DNA of 64,000 nt from contig NC_079205.1 of NCBI RefSeq assembly GCF_026745355.1, positions 46,493,558 through 46,557,557 on the forward strand, written 5' to 3'. Under the pieces are notes generated by a model. The model was not told the DNA's origin and did not search any database. It was given only the letters and a program-made list of their open reading frames with translations. Made by a program: the position numbers and the translations under genes. Below are positions 25,301 to 34,040 of the stretch, in pieces (the stretch's first letter is position 1; the number at the start of each line of letters is the position of its first letter). This DNA is from Beta vulgaris subsp. vulgaris. Taxonomy: Eukaryota; Streptophyta; Magnoliopsida; Caryophyllales; Amaranthaceae.

Positions 25301-28300
25301 GCTCTTCTATTTGTTTGACGAACAGTTTGATGCTACTAAAAAGATGTTTGTGTTTTTTATTGCTAAATTTAAACCTCTTTGAATGTTAAAAATTGACTTA
25401 TGATCTCATGCTGGAGATTCTTAATTCCATGTCTCCAACCTTGAAGGTGCATCCCTGTCATTCTTTCTGTATGGCTGTTTGCAGTGTGATTCGATAAAAT
25501 AATCTTTCATAGAATAATCAGTTTAGACTTGAAAGAGACTATTGCATAACTATAAATCTGTTAAGCAGGTTGATTAAGTAGGTTTCAGACCGGGTTTAAT
25601 TGTGGTCTGAAATCATGGTAAAAACATTGTTGTTCAGATTGATTTTGGCCTTTGGGGTTGAGTCAATTTTTTCCTTGTTTACCAGATGCGGGTTGTTTAA
25701 TCTGGTTCAGGTCATAAAGTTCTGTTTTAGAGTCTAAAATTTTGGTTGGTTTCCAGTTCAAATTAGTTTTGCCTGCTCTAATTAAGTCTGATGATCCTTT
25801 TATTTTCTCATATTATGAGTTGTTACTTATTTCTCTTTTATCGATGGTTTCTGCTATTACAACATCTATTGCTACAATATTTCATATTTTACAGCAGTAT
25901 CTGACTCCCTCTTTCAAATTTTACAGCTGCTATGTCTAAAGAAATGTCCTGGAAATTATCTGCAGGCGTTAAAGGGTATCCCTAGAACTATGAGAATGAT
26001 GTAAGTGGTACTGTGTGTCCAATATTTACTGTTCTCTGTCAGAAATTTGTATTGTGGAGAAGTTTTAAAGCCGGCTTATGTATATCTATTTATGCAGGCT
26101 TGTGATTAATCATCTGTTATTCTGTCAACATAAGACTCTACGGGTAGAGCTTCCGGTGAATAATATATACGCCTTTTGATTGAATAATGTACTTTGACAA
26201 TGCTTTGTAACATTAAGCAGCTAGCACATTAGTAAATTGTACGACAATATAATCTCGATGCCTTTGAAGAGGTGCCTGCTTAAAGCCAATTCAGGTTTAC
26301 TGGATGACACAGCCTTGCTCTAGTAATGTAGATGTTCTTTCCATTAGACTCTTGATCCAAAATGCAATGAGCTTCTACAATCATGAAAAGCTCATATTTC
26401 TATATGAGCCTCTGGATGTAATATGTAATAACCTAAAGCTTAAAAAAGCGTATCTTCTACCTATGTTAAATGGTTATTGCATGACTTCGGATGTTGTGAT
26501 TAGTAACACCAAAATGTAGGAATGCAGTATGTTTTGGTACATGTAACTTGTTATGTGGACTTAAATTTGCTACTCTGTTTTTAGGTGTACCACTGCAAGA
26601 TGTGGCACATACTACTTTAATAGTAGGCATGTTCACATCACAAGGTTCCAGGATTTTTTTTAATAATTTTTTATTTGTGTGTGGGGGGGGGGGGGGGAGA
26701 TCTAGGTTTAGTAATGCTGGCTGTGAATTGTGATGTATGCTGCTGATCTGACAGTTTCTAATATAGGCATCCTTAGTTCTTAGCTACAAAGTAGTTTTCT
26801 GGGCTGTCCAACTAATTACTTGGTTCTATCTACATAACAATTCTTTTCTATTGATTGTAGCCGAGTTGTGTCACTGCTGTTATCAATGTCCTTTAACTCA
26901 AAGCTACAGCTTCCTTCCTTTTGTGTTTCTTATTATAATTTTTTTTGGGCAGGGAGAGGGGGAGACGATTGTATGATTTTCTCCTGATTATTTTTAATAT
27001 GTTGGTTTGCTATAGGCCTATAGCTGCTTGAAGCCTTGGAATTGCCAGCTGATTTGTGTTTCTGTTGTTAGTAATGCCTATCAACTTAATTTAAAGCTAC
27101 AACTCGCTTCTTTTTCATATTTTCTTTTTCTTAAAATTTGCTGCATCTGTCCAAAATTAGTCGCAACATAGGGTGGGGGTGGAGGCACAAATTTTAAGGA
27201 GTGCATATGAGGAGGAGAGAGATAGAGAGAAATAAGGAGAGGGACTCACGTGATGAGGAGAGAGATCGAGAGGATACATTGGCAAATACAAAAATGCTGC
27301 AATTAATTTGGAAAATGCTGAGTCCCTTATTAAGTTATACCATTATTAAGTTATAATGGTATAATGGTATAATGGTATAATGGTATGACATAATGTTTTC
27401 TAGTTTATATGTTTGGAAAATGCTGTAACCACAAGTATGGAAGGTTGTTTCTGTATCCTTGGGGTAGTATAAAGCTGAGGGTCATATAGATGCTCGAATC
27501 TTCTGGTTCATGTGCTAGTTTTAGGAGGTTTGTCATTAACCTTGCAATTATGTCATATTCCATAATAGTGAAAACTGGAACTGTGACATATGTTCTACTA
27601 TTTCGCTGTTCAGGTATGTGCACAGTTACCAAAGCTACCTGTGGAACCACGCAGCAAGCATTAGAGTGCAGAAGTATGGTATGTGGTTTGCTACCTTTGT
27701 ATGTTATGTTTGCAGAAAATTCTGTCGTATCCTACTTGCCTTGATAATCATTTGTTTCTTACACTATATACTTTACTGCCCAACTTTTTGCCAGGATCAA
27801 AAAGTGTTGTTGTCGGAGATCTAGTGTATTGCAAAGAAGATTCCAGTGAGATAATTTCTGCGCCTACAGAATGTGAGGATGAACTATCTAATGAGGCAGA
27901 AAACAATATCAATCTGGAAGAGGTTGACATAATTGATGTCCCTGATGAAAAGAATATTCCAGTCAAAGTAAGTGCAACCATTTGATATCCTTTTGTGTTC
28001 TGTTATGGTTGTTATTTGCTTCCAATATAGAGACATCTTACATGGTAATGGTGCCCTTACCTTTTCTTTTCTTCTTGAAGTACATATTGACGCTTGTGTT
28101 AGAATTATCAAAAGAATATTGTGGTTTTGTGTTCAGGTCAATTTTTTTTAGATTTAATATATATTTCAACCTATTAAATCCAAAGTTGGCAGATTGTATT
28201 ACGCTTGTAAAGTGTCGCTTGAATGTGGGTTCAATTAGAATCACCATGTACCTAGAATTCTTACGTAGATTATAGTATCCATTATCCAAGTAAACTAATC

Positions 28301-31300
28301 AATCAAACTTTTGATTTTCAATTAGTATTTTAAGCATTTGGAGTGTTCAATAGCTCCCAGAATAATCAAAGGGAAAAGAACACAATGCAGAGGAGCACAA
28401 CATGGGGATGATGATGTAAAAGCAGTCGTTTAGAAAAGAAAAAGCCATTGGAAAGTGTAGGAATGAATCATTGCAAAATTTGAGGACGCTAAGTTGAAAA
28501 TAATTTAGCCATACAATAGGAAAAGTCAAACATATATCAGAAGGTACATGAAAAACTAGACCTGAGGGATGGTGAAAAAGAAGACGAGTGCTGAACAAGG
28601 ATCTCCGTATGGTGGTGAGTGAAAGAAATCGAAGGATTCTAATCCAAGATAAAGAGATCAATGAAAGATGGAGGATGTCAGAGAACATTTCGAGGAGTTC
28701 TTAAGCATATGTTAAATGAGTGTTGCAAGATATTCCCTCCGTCCTTTATTAGTTTACCCACTTTGACTTATAACACTATTCATCTTTATTACTTTGACCA
28801 TCATTTGTACTTTATATGTAAGGATAATATAATCATGTTATATTGTTTGATTCGTCTCAATATGTAGTTTTGAAATATTAAATTTTTATAATTTTTACAA
28901 ATACATAATAAGAGATATTATTACTCAAAGTTTTACATCGATAAATGTGAAAAGTCAAAAGGGGTAAACTAATAAAGGACGGAGGGAGTACTACTCTATT
29001 GAGAAGTAGGAAGTCAACTGGAGTATATGCGTAAACATAGACATAAAGAATAGAGGTACAGTCGTACAGAGGACATTGAAGAGAATGAAATTAAAGACAA
29101 CTGTCAAGATGGTGTTCTTCTTATCGAGGTTTGAAGATACCTAGATATTTTGCTGTTGATTGACAGACTTATTCAACCAGATTTGGAGGACGAACTAATA
29201 CCGGAAGATCAGAGAAAAACACCTTGGTATTAATTTACAAAAACAAAGGAGATGCCCTAGACCATTGCAATTATTGGGGTATAACTTATGAGTCATACCA
29301 TGAAATTGTGGAAGAGAGGGACAGAGTATTGATTGAGGAAACGTACGAGCGTTTTGGAGAACCAGTTTGTGTTATATTGGGACGATCTACCATATAAGCC
29401 ATATACAGGGTGAGTAAGAAGGATTTGCATGTGACTTTTATTGACCTAGAGAAGGTTTGTAATTAGGTATCGAGAGACATGGAAAATGCCGAAGAAGGTT
29501 ATAACATGTAATTGTGTTGACTTAGATAACGATATGTATTGGGGCGGGAAAATAAATGCAAGGTTGTGTAGAGGAGACTGAAGGATTTCCTTACTACAAT
29601 AGGATTTTATCACACATCTGCACTGAATCCTTTCCTCTTCACAACACTAGTAAGTGAAAGAACATGGTCTATACAGGATGAGATACCATGATGTATATTG
29701 TTTCTGGATGATATTGCATTGGTGCCTTGGTAGACAAGCAGGGGTAGGATTAATGCTGCATTTAATGATTAATCGATGGAGGCCAACATCAAAATCTCGA
29801 GAGTGTAGTGTTTACGCTGTAAACATTAGTAATACTAATCAGGGGGAGGTAATGAAAGATGTAGTAACATTGGGAAAGGAGTTCTCCATTAGTGAGTGTT
29901 TTAGGTAGTTTGGGTTAGTTTTACAGAAGGATAGAGATATTGACTAAGATGTGACTCATTGGATGCAACCAATCTTATCTGAAAGAAGGAATCTTATGTG
30001 TCTTTCTTTAATATTAATATGGAGTGAATTATTAGTTGAGAATTCAATCTTCTTGAATCAATGTGTTACTTCTACAAAATCTGTGTTCGAACTTGGTATT
30101 GTGGATATATTTAAATACCAAAATATTGCATTGCATATGTCGATGTTGATATCCTGTCATTAAATGCCTTTATATCTGTGATACGTATTCACTTGGGTTC
30201 TTTCCGCGTTGTAATGAGGAGAGAGTTCACCCTGTATCTAAAATGCTAAGACTGTCTTCTACTTCACAATGAGAAAGACAAATATGTCTCTCCTTACACT
30301 GAACTTGAATAGCTTGAAGAGGTTGCAGATCAAGGACATCAAGAATCTTAAAGTTTTGGATGTTTACTTACTGGAAATTAATTGAGACGAACAAATTATT
30401 ATTCATTGGTAGTAGTTGTGTAGTGGTTCTTCTGATAGTGGGAATCATTGACAAGTGATAATCAGGGTAAAGTAAAGGGAAGAGCGCATTGTCAGTGACT
30501 ATGAAGCTGCCTTGGTTTATATAACTAGAGTTAAGAAATTACAGACTAAAAATGAATGCTAGCTTGTTGAAGATCTTTAAATGTAAGCAATAAAAGTATG
30601 TGATCAAATGTTGTGCCATATGCAGGGCCTAGAACATTCCCCCAGTCCTGACATTTAAGTTTTTATTTGTTATAAGGAACTTGCTGTTACTCCTGACTGA
30701 GTCTTTGTTGCTTAAAGACATTTTTGCAGCCCTATATTGTTTTATATCGTGGCGATTGTTGAATTATTGCCTTGGCTCTTTTGATTGAGTGGTTATACTG
30801 GTCAATAAGCTTATCGTTGTGTGCTCTGTCTAGTTTCATAATAATTTAAATTCTGGCCAGGCTGTTGACGAGGAAGATTTGCTCAAACAAAAGTATACAA
30901 TCGATGATATTGTTCTTCCACTGCCTGGGTAAGTTACATGTTAATTAACTTTGTAGATCTGCATTATATCTGGTATGGCATGAGATTGTGATATGCTATC
31001 CCCATTAACACACATACTGTAACAGTTCAAGGGTAATGTATCCAGCAAATGATGTTGCCGATGTCTATCATGACCTGGCTAGGAAGGTATGTCTACTCAA
31101 TTGATAATCCCAGACAAAGTGGCCTCATGGATCAGGTTCTTTCTAATAGAATAAAGTGAAAACATATGAATATTATAAGCATGTCAAAATAAATTGCCAT
31201 TCATACCTTGCTAATTTGAAGTATTTGTAACTTCAGTTCTCTCTTTAGCGTAAGACTCTGATGTCTGGCAAAGAATTTGGATGATTTCGTTATGCAGTTA

Positions 31301-33082
31301 AATATACACTTGGCAAAAATAAACCCAAGAAAGCGTATCCCGACTGGTGGTCACGCTTGAATGGCAAGCTTGCTCTGTCCAGACTCCAGAGTGGTTCATA
31401 ATGTATGACTAAATTTATATTTGATGGTGCTGCCAAAATTATATCCACGTGCCATTGTTTGGCTTAAGTAGGGCCCGATTTCTCCTGTCCTAGACTCCTT
31501 TTTGGCTTTGCGTTAGTGTGACAATTAGTCGTGCTGTTTGAGTGCTGTATTCTGATCTGCATTCTGGTTCATTTGGAGTTAAAGCAACCGTCAGTTCTTG
31601 CTTTAGTTCTGACTCTTATACTTCATTCTCTTCCAGGGTAGTAAATATTTGATTTGTATCTGTGGTCAAGTTTTACTTCTTCCATAGTAAATACTTAAAG
31701 TAATTCCATCTGTAGTCATAATGCTTGATGAGGAAAGATATCATGTCCACATGAAACCAAGAATGCCTTGTAAATTTTTGCATATCCTTTCTGTAGCTTT
31801 CCTGTGTTCTCTTGCTACCAACCTGTCTACCCTTCTTTCAAATGCAATAGAGTAGACCAACTGCTGGTCTATACTTTTGTCCTCATCCACTCAATTTGTA
31901 ACTCAGGGAAATAGAAATGGGTTTTCTTGAACTTGTCAAATGGGTCAATTCAGTTGGTTCAGTCCAGGTTATTTAGCGGTTTGCTTATGTGTCAATTCAA
32001 TTTTCCATTAATTTTAGTTTGAGATAGCGGGTCGAAAATTGTTTTTCAGGACTAGATTGTTGGGTGGGTTCTGGTTGGTTTTCTTTCTGGATCAGTGACA
32101 GGTGTTTTTCGGTATCTGTGCTTTTGAAGTTCTGTATATCCATATTAGCATTCTGTTATAACAATAATAGGACGGTCTTTTAGTTAAATCTATTTTTGTG
32201 TTTTTTTTTTGATAGGATGAAATCAGCTTGGCAGAGTGTGCGCACAATGTCAAGTATGTTATTAAACTCTTTTGAGCTTGCATCGCATACTAGTAGAAAT
32301 CAGAACAACTCCCAGTGAATTCACATGTCCCACATTTTCTATCTGGTAAGATTTTATATTTCTTCGCAGGGAGTTCTCAATAACAAGTATGAGTGGAGCT
32401 TATAGACGTGTTCTCCAGAAACCAATTGATTTTGAATGGTAATCCTGTGTTCTTGTTCATTTTGGATAAGTTGTGGGTCTGTTATGTAGCAGCAGAATTG
32501 TTGTGTATATGAAGAATTTACATGGTCCTTTTCCAGGGAATTACTGAAGTACAGGGATCCCAGTGCGCCTTTGGCAGATACAGATTTGGACATTCTAGCA
32601 AAGTCCGAGTCTGGAAACCGGATTCAAATGGAGGGAAAAGCCCATGGCAGTGAGGTCAATTCATCTGATCCCATAAATGTATCAGATAAATGCAATGATC
32701 GAGCCCCAAGTGACACTGTGGCAGATAGTGCAAATGAGGGCTCTGATTTAGAGGTCATGCAGACAGCTCTCAAGCTCAGTTTAACCCTGCCCTCATCTTG
32801 CTATGCGACAATGGCTATAAGGGAGCTTCTAAAAACATCAACATCTGTACGTAGTTCAATTTTCTGATGTCAATCTGAGGGACACTTACCTTCTTTTATT
32901 TGCTCTACTATTTCCGCAAAATCTTTGTGTTTTATGCCTATCAGCTCTTAATTTCCTTATCAAGGTCAATGTGTCAATAGAGATACTTTAGCAATCCTTA
33001 TTAGTAATTGCTTGTATCTTACCTCACAAGAACCATATCACTACAGGTCGCATTTCATAAGACTTTGAATGACCAAGTGTAG
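72..33082 (+). CDS. PUS7: Multisubstrate pseudouridine synthase 7 homologue (TruD/PUS7 family), 5' partial, 19 exons in window
   Basis: TruD/PUS7 enzymes isomerise uridine to pseudouridine in tRNA, snRNA and mRNA. I joined the exons by splice sites and continuous frame: 72-150, 258-455, 1755-1969, 18355-18427, 18636-18692, 24203-24282, 24373-24435, 24522-24609, 24870-24972, 25086-25189, 25927-26000, 27614-27678, 27795-27967, 30861-30928, 31026-31086, 32216-32253, 32370-32438, 32537-32846, 33047-33082 (stop TAG 33080-33082). They encode about 650 residues. Visible family motifs are [19 protein letters not shown] (exon 1), [12 protein letters not shown] with the catalytic Asp (codon 18666-18668), INYFGLQRFG across exons 8-9, and HSYQSYLWN (exon 12). 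The C-terminus [18 protein letters not shown] resembles the end of eukaryotic PUS7. Exon 1 begins with the last base of a split codon, so the N-terminus lies outside the window. Every exon is open and splice phases agree, so the gene looks intact despite the huge introns. Confidence 0.93.
456..1754 (+). other. PUS7 intron 2, non-coding
   Basis: This 1.3-kb GT-AG intron has no recognisable coding sequence. Around 600-850 it carries short scattered repeats of AAGTTCAAATAAGT / AGCTCAAATAAGC type, like the ends of the MITE at 19208-20012. I could not define element borders. Confidence 0.5.
1970..3143. other. Intron 3, left non-repetitive part
   Basis: AT-rich intronic DNA between the exon 3 donor and the first transposon border. 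I see no coding region and no element with clear ends. Confidence 0.5.
3229..4379 (-). repeat. Full-length 3' LTR of the Athila-like element
   Basis: 1151 bp on the - strand, from TGATAAGTCGG to CCTATCA (short inverted ends TGATA/TATCA). Positions 3679-4379 match 11376-12047 as a direct repeat with a few indels. It contains GC-rich near-palindromic units around 3860-4090. Confidence 0.85.
4380..6317. repeat. Inverted repeat, left arm
   Basis: This is the reverse complement, with small indels, of 9521-11424. The inner end is at ATGATCA (6311-6317). The outer end is a 45-bp block (4380-4424) that is the exact reverse complement of 3679-3723 inside the LTR. The arm includes env-like sequence and the G-rich strip read as TTGGGGGAGGG on the - strand (around 4910-4923). 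Confidence 0.88.
4989..6309 (-). pseudogene. Env-like/ORF1-type Athila protein remnant, left arm
   Basis: It lies downstream of pol in the same orientation, where Athila-like elements keep their extra ORF. It starts [20 protein letters not shown], then [40 protein letters not shown], a TGA stop, then [20 protein letters not shown] and [13 protein letters not shown]. It ends with a Gln/Leu-rich, possibly coiled segment ([20 protein letters not shown]) and a stop at 4991-4989. The family match (Arabidopsis retrotransposon ORF-1 type) is from memory. The TGA near 6040 and later frameshifts make it a pseudogene. Confidence 0.65.
6318..7480. repeat. Pol-env spacer with GC-rich near-palindromic units
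   Basis: No credible protein is encoded. From about 6940 to 7290 the sequence alternates GCACGGTCGAGCG-type and GCTCGGGCGTGC-type blocks, each pair able to fold into a hairpin. The same kind of unit is in the LTRs (3860-4090, 11550-11750). A T-rich run (7330-7377) marks a poly-A tract on the element's sense strand. Confidence 0.7.
7481..9520 (-). pseudogene. Ty3 pol fragment: end of reverse transcriptase, RNase H, integrase
   Basis: Read from 9490 leftward the translation gives [40 protein letters not shown] (RT thumb), [10 protein letters not shown], then [20 protein letters not shown] and [20 protein letters not shown] (RNase H). Next come an integrase zinc finger (H...H...CYRCQR) and the catalytic core, with Asp in [11 protein letters not shown], Asp in LISDGGKHF and Glu in [11 protein letters not shown], then a C-terminal part with [20 protein letters not shown]. 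Frame breaks lie near 9108, 8315 and 7970, so no intact polyprotein exists. The N-terminal half of RT, the protease and gag are absent; sequence jumps at 9520 to the inverted arm. Confidence 0.88.
9521..11424. repeat. Inverted repeat, right arm
   Basis: Reverse complement of 4380-6317. It begins TGATCATCATGCC at 9521 and runs through the G-rich strip near 10872-10885 to the CAATAATGGAG block at about 11400-11424, where it merges into LTR sequence. The 3.2-kb spacer between arms is the pol fragment plus the pol-env spacer. Confidence 0.88.
9529..10806 (+). pseudogene. Env-like/ORF1-type remnant, right arm (inverted copy)
   Basis: This is the inverted duplicate of the left-arm [16 protein letters not shown] at 9529, [20 protein letters not shown], ending MHDAPPHP before TGA at 10804-10806. 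It shares the in-frame TGA after FYYGG with the left copy. It has its own small deletions: it lacks the [11 protein letters not shown] stretch near 10680 and part of the QRAKAS region near 10060. The two arms therefore diverged after duplication. Confidence 0.65.
11376..12047 (-). repeat. 5' LTR of the Athila-like element, 3' part missing
   Basis: It begins TGATAAGTCGG at 12047 on the - strand and matches the left LTR down to about 11376. There it passes, without its final ~450 bp and without a primer-binding site, into the inverted env-like arm. The switch point is the 45-bp sequence that also occurs inverted next to the left LTR. Confidence 0.8.
12785..13510 (+). repeat. Minisatellite, about 24-bp units (GGTTACTCATATGAATAAAT-type)
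   Basis: Roughly 30 imperfect units of a 22-26 bp motif containing GGTTACT followed by TATGAA(C/T)AAATG. Units vary by point changes and small indels. It lies wholly inside the inner hAT element. Confidence 0.85.
14138..14597 (+). repeat. Tandem duplication, period 230 bp
   Basis: Unit 1 starts GGTATAAATATGGATG at 14138; unit 2 starts with the same sequence at 14368. They are nearly identical through GAGGCGAGCCTCACATTC. It lies in the right part of the inner hAT element. Confidence 0.85.
16568..16916. mobile_element. Small TIR element (MITE) inside the Stowaway remnant
   Basis: Inverted ends GGAAAAATTCATAAGAATA (left) and AGGAAAAATTCATATGAATA (right, other strand). Inside are repeated TAATCC(C/T)AACTATGAG-type motifs. 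The TSD is unclear; TAA is possible. About 350 bp, no coding capacity. Confidence 0.55.
17035..18354. other. Intron 3, right end
   Basis: AT-rich intronic DNA with no element ends I can define. The T-rich stretch and TACATGTAG acceptor before 18355 close the intron. Confidence 0.45.
18355..18692 (+). CDS. PUS7: PUS7 exons 4-5 with catalytic aspartate
   Basis: Exon 4 (18355-18427) completes the split Arg and reads [20 protein letters not shown], ending LGVQ. Exon 5 (18636-18692, 19 codons) reads [19 protein letters not shown]. The Asp in GTKDKR matches the catalytic Asp of TruD enzymes (G-x-K-D-x-x-A/S-x-T-x-Q). Intron 4 is 208 bp. These two small exons sit between a 16.4-kb and a 5.5-kb intron, so correct splicing depends on recognising 73-nt and 57-nt exons between large transposon loads. 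Confidence 0.92.
19208..20012. mobile_element. PIF/Harbinger-type MITE
   Basis: Inverted ends GGGCCTGTTCTCC (left) and GGGTCTGTTTTCTTCGG (right, other strand), flanked by TAA (19205-19207 and 20013-20015). Next to both ends are repeated AGTTCAGTTCAGCTC motifs. The middle is AT-rich with many TTA/ATT repeats. About 805 bp, in PUS7 intron 5. Confidence 0.75.
20240..21420 (-). repeat. Diverged LTR-like segment
   Basis: On the - strand it shares AATTGGTCC..., GCCCAAAATTATTTTAA, TCTATTTATTTG-like blocks, a GC-rich GCGC/AAGCGC region and a CCTATAAATAGG TATA-like box with the solo LTR at 47174-48554. I could not find clean ends or a TSD. It includes a short tandem duplication at 21180-21290 (TATCATCATAGGGTATT). 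It lies in PUS7 intron 5. Confidence 0.45.
21430..23670. other. PUS7 intron 5, middle part
   Basis: No coding region recognised. It contains a 75-bp imperfect tandem duplication around 22500-22640 (GGTGTGGTTGTCTTGTA...). The stretch 21640-22020 is more GC-rich and may be old retroelement sequence, but I see no borders. Confidence 0.4.
23671..23985. mobile_element. Stowaway MITE (CTACCTCCGTTTCC family)
   Basis: Inverted ends CTACCTCCGTTTCCTAAAG flanked by TA (23669-23670 and 23986-23987); 315 bp. It is the same family as 60530-60847, in opposite orientation. It lies in PUS7 intron 5. Confidence 0.88.
24203..25189 (+). CDS. PUS7: PUS7 exons 6-10 (TruD core, NYFGLQRFG motif)
   Basis: Exons 24203-24282, 24373-24435, 24522-24609, 24870-24972 and 25086-25189. 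The translation runs through [60 protein letters not shown] and [21 protein letters not shown] to [21 protein letters not shown] and MVAERSV. INYFGLQRFG is a TruD signature. Exons 6-8 have GT-AG introns. The intron between exons 9 and 10 is AT-AC (separate entry). Confidence 0.92.
24973..25085 (+). other. PUS7: U12-type AT-AC intron (PUS7 intron 9)
   Basis: The 5' splice site reads ATATCCTT directly after exon base 24972, the canonical minor-spliceosome 5' signal. TTCCTTGAC at 25061-25069 matches the U12 branch consensus exactly. An AC at 25084-25085 lies 17 nt beyond the branch A, close to the usual U12 spacing. Splicing there keeps the frame (ILDPREG|E|REAVRK). No GT donor nearby would keep the frame. 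An AG end at 25072-25073 would also be in frame but is only about 5 nt from the branch A. Confidence 0.85.
25927..27967 (+). CDS. PUS7: PUS7 exons 11-13
   Basis: Exon 11 (25927-26000) reads [20 protein letters not shown] and ends in a split Met codon AT|G. Exon 12 (27614-27678) gives [20 protein letters not shown], a strongly conserved TruD segment. Exon 13 (27795-27967) gives [12 protein letters not shown] followed by an acidic stretch ([20 protein letters not shown]...) ending KNIPVK. The G-D-L-V motif matches the region that links the catalytic core to the TRUD insertion domain. Introns 11 (1.6 kb) and 12 (116 bp) are GT-AG. Confidence 0.9.
27318..27390 (+). repeat. Short tandem repeat, 10-bp unit TATAATGGTA
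   Basis: About five units of a 10-bp motif plus a mirrored piece, in PUS7 intron 11. Confidence 0.75.
28733..28988. mobile_element. Stowaway MITE in PUS7 intron 13
   Basis: Inverted ends (T/C)TCCCTCCGTCCTTTATTA flanked by TA (28731-28732 and 28989-28990); 256 bp. It interrupts the decayed LINE sequence around it. Confidence 0.88.
29190..29740 (+). pseudogene. Decayed LINE reverse-transcriptase fragment in PUS7 intron 13
   Basis: Conceptual translation across several frames shows LINE RT-like pieces: [17 protein letters not shown], a GRST-like block, [14 protein letters not shown] and FLDDIAL. Many stops and frameshifts are present. It is much older than the LINE at 38098-46307 and of a different lineage. 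The surrounding 28340-29190 and 29740-30000 are probably the rest of the same element. Confidence 0.6.
30861..33082 (+). CDS. PUS7: PUS7 exons 14-19 and stop codon
   Basis: Exon 14 (30861-30928) reads [20 protein letters not shown]; exon 15 (31026-31086) gives [20 protein letters not shown]; exon 16 (32216-32253) [12 protein letters not shown]; exon 17 (32370-32438) [20 protein letters not shown]; exon 18 (32537-32846) starts [20 protein letters not shown], then has a Ser/Asp-rich spacer and [20 protein letters not shown]. Exon 19 (33047-33082) gives [11 protein letters not shown] and TAG. The P-G-S-R-V-x-Y-P and S-G-A-Y-R motifs are typical of eukaryotic PUS7. All introns are GT-AG and phases agree. 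Confidence 0.9.
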
Positions 33083-33640
33083 CTGCATGAAGCAACGGTA
33101 TACATTAGATGCAATTAATTAAGGGGAATATGCGCAGAATCAGGTAATACTTTCTGGATTGATATCATGCTCGATGGATATCATGCTTTAATCACTTCAA
33201 AGCTCACATGAGCCAACTCGAGTTTGAAATATGTTTGTGGTTCTGCTTTTCGGCATTCTTTATTAGTTTGTTTTATTGTGATCAATTCAAAATTGAACAG
33301 CGACAACAGTAAATAAATTGTGCTCAATTGAGTAAATTTTGATGGTATGTTGTGTCTTGATATTGCAGACTGCAGACTAAGATTCGGCAGTTTCTGCCAT
33401 CTTCATCACCCAGACTCTGAAACTTGCCAAGAAGATGATTACATGTATTTTACTTGTCAGGGGATGGTAATGGATGGCCAGGGGTTTTGTAATCGTTCAT
33501 TTATTTTCTCCCATGTAAGCATTACCGGGGTTTCACTTTGTTAAAGAAGTTCAAGTGCTAAGTGAAGTCCATTCTTTTTTGTGTGCTCATAATCTCGTGT
33601 TCTTATGAGCAATGTAACTCTGCAAGTGTACAAGATAATG
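33083..33640 (+). other. Probable PUS7 3' UTR and downstream flank
   Basis: The sequence after the stop has no long frame. A possible 3'-UTR intron runs from a GT near 33145 (CAG|GTAATAC) to an AG at 33366-33367 (TTGCAG|ACTGCAG). The exact polyadenylation site cannot be placed; T-rich and TGTG-rich stretches near 33570-33620 are candidates. Confidence 0.35.
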
Positions 33641-33764
33641 TGACAAAGTAGAATGCAAGGAAAAGAATTATAACTGTTCCTTTATGGAATCGTGATTGGA
33701 TGCATCAAGTACTCACAAGTGGCCAATTGAAATTGTCTTTTCTTTAGCATGCCTTTGTTTCGAA

Positions 33765-34040
33765 TGTAGAATTTTTAGCGGAGGAAAGAGAAACTTGAAG
33801 AGAATTAGAAAGATTACATTTTAATATATTTTTCATGTACATTAATAACTAAACAAAATAACCTTTAAACAGGCATATAAAATACTATTAATAACATGCC
33901 CACTACTTAATCTACTACTTGCTATCCCACTAAATAGACCATTATGTACATCACTACTTGTTAGTTCACTAACTAATTATTAGCAATTAATCCTAACTAT
34001 TAGGAAAATTATTTGACTAGTTTTGGAGTATTATTCAACA
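33765..34040 (-). repeat. 3' LTR of the small Copia-type element
   Basis: Direct repeat of 35644-35923 with scattered substitutions and a short indel. Confidence 0.85.

Noticed and set aside
26676..26698. G15-16 run in intron 11
   Set aside because: Simple homopolymer with no supporting structure; G-quadruplex possible but unremarkable, and length may be a sequencing artefact.
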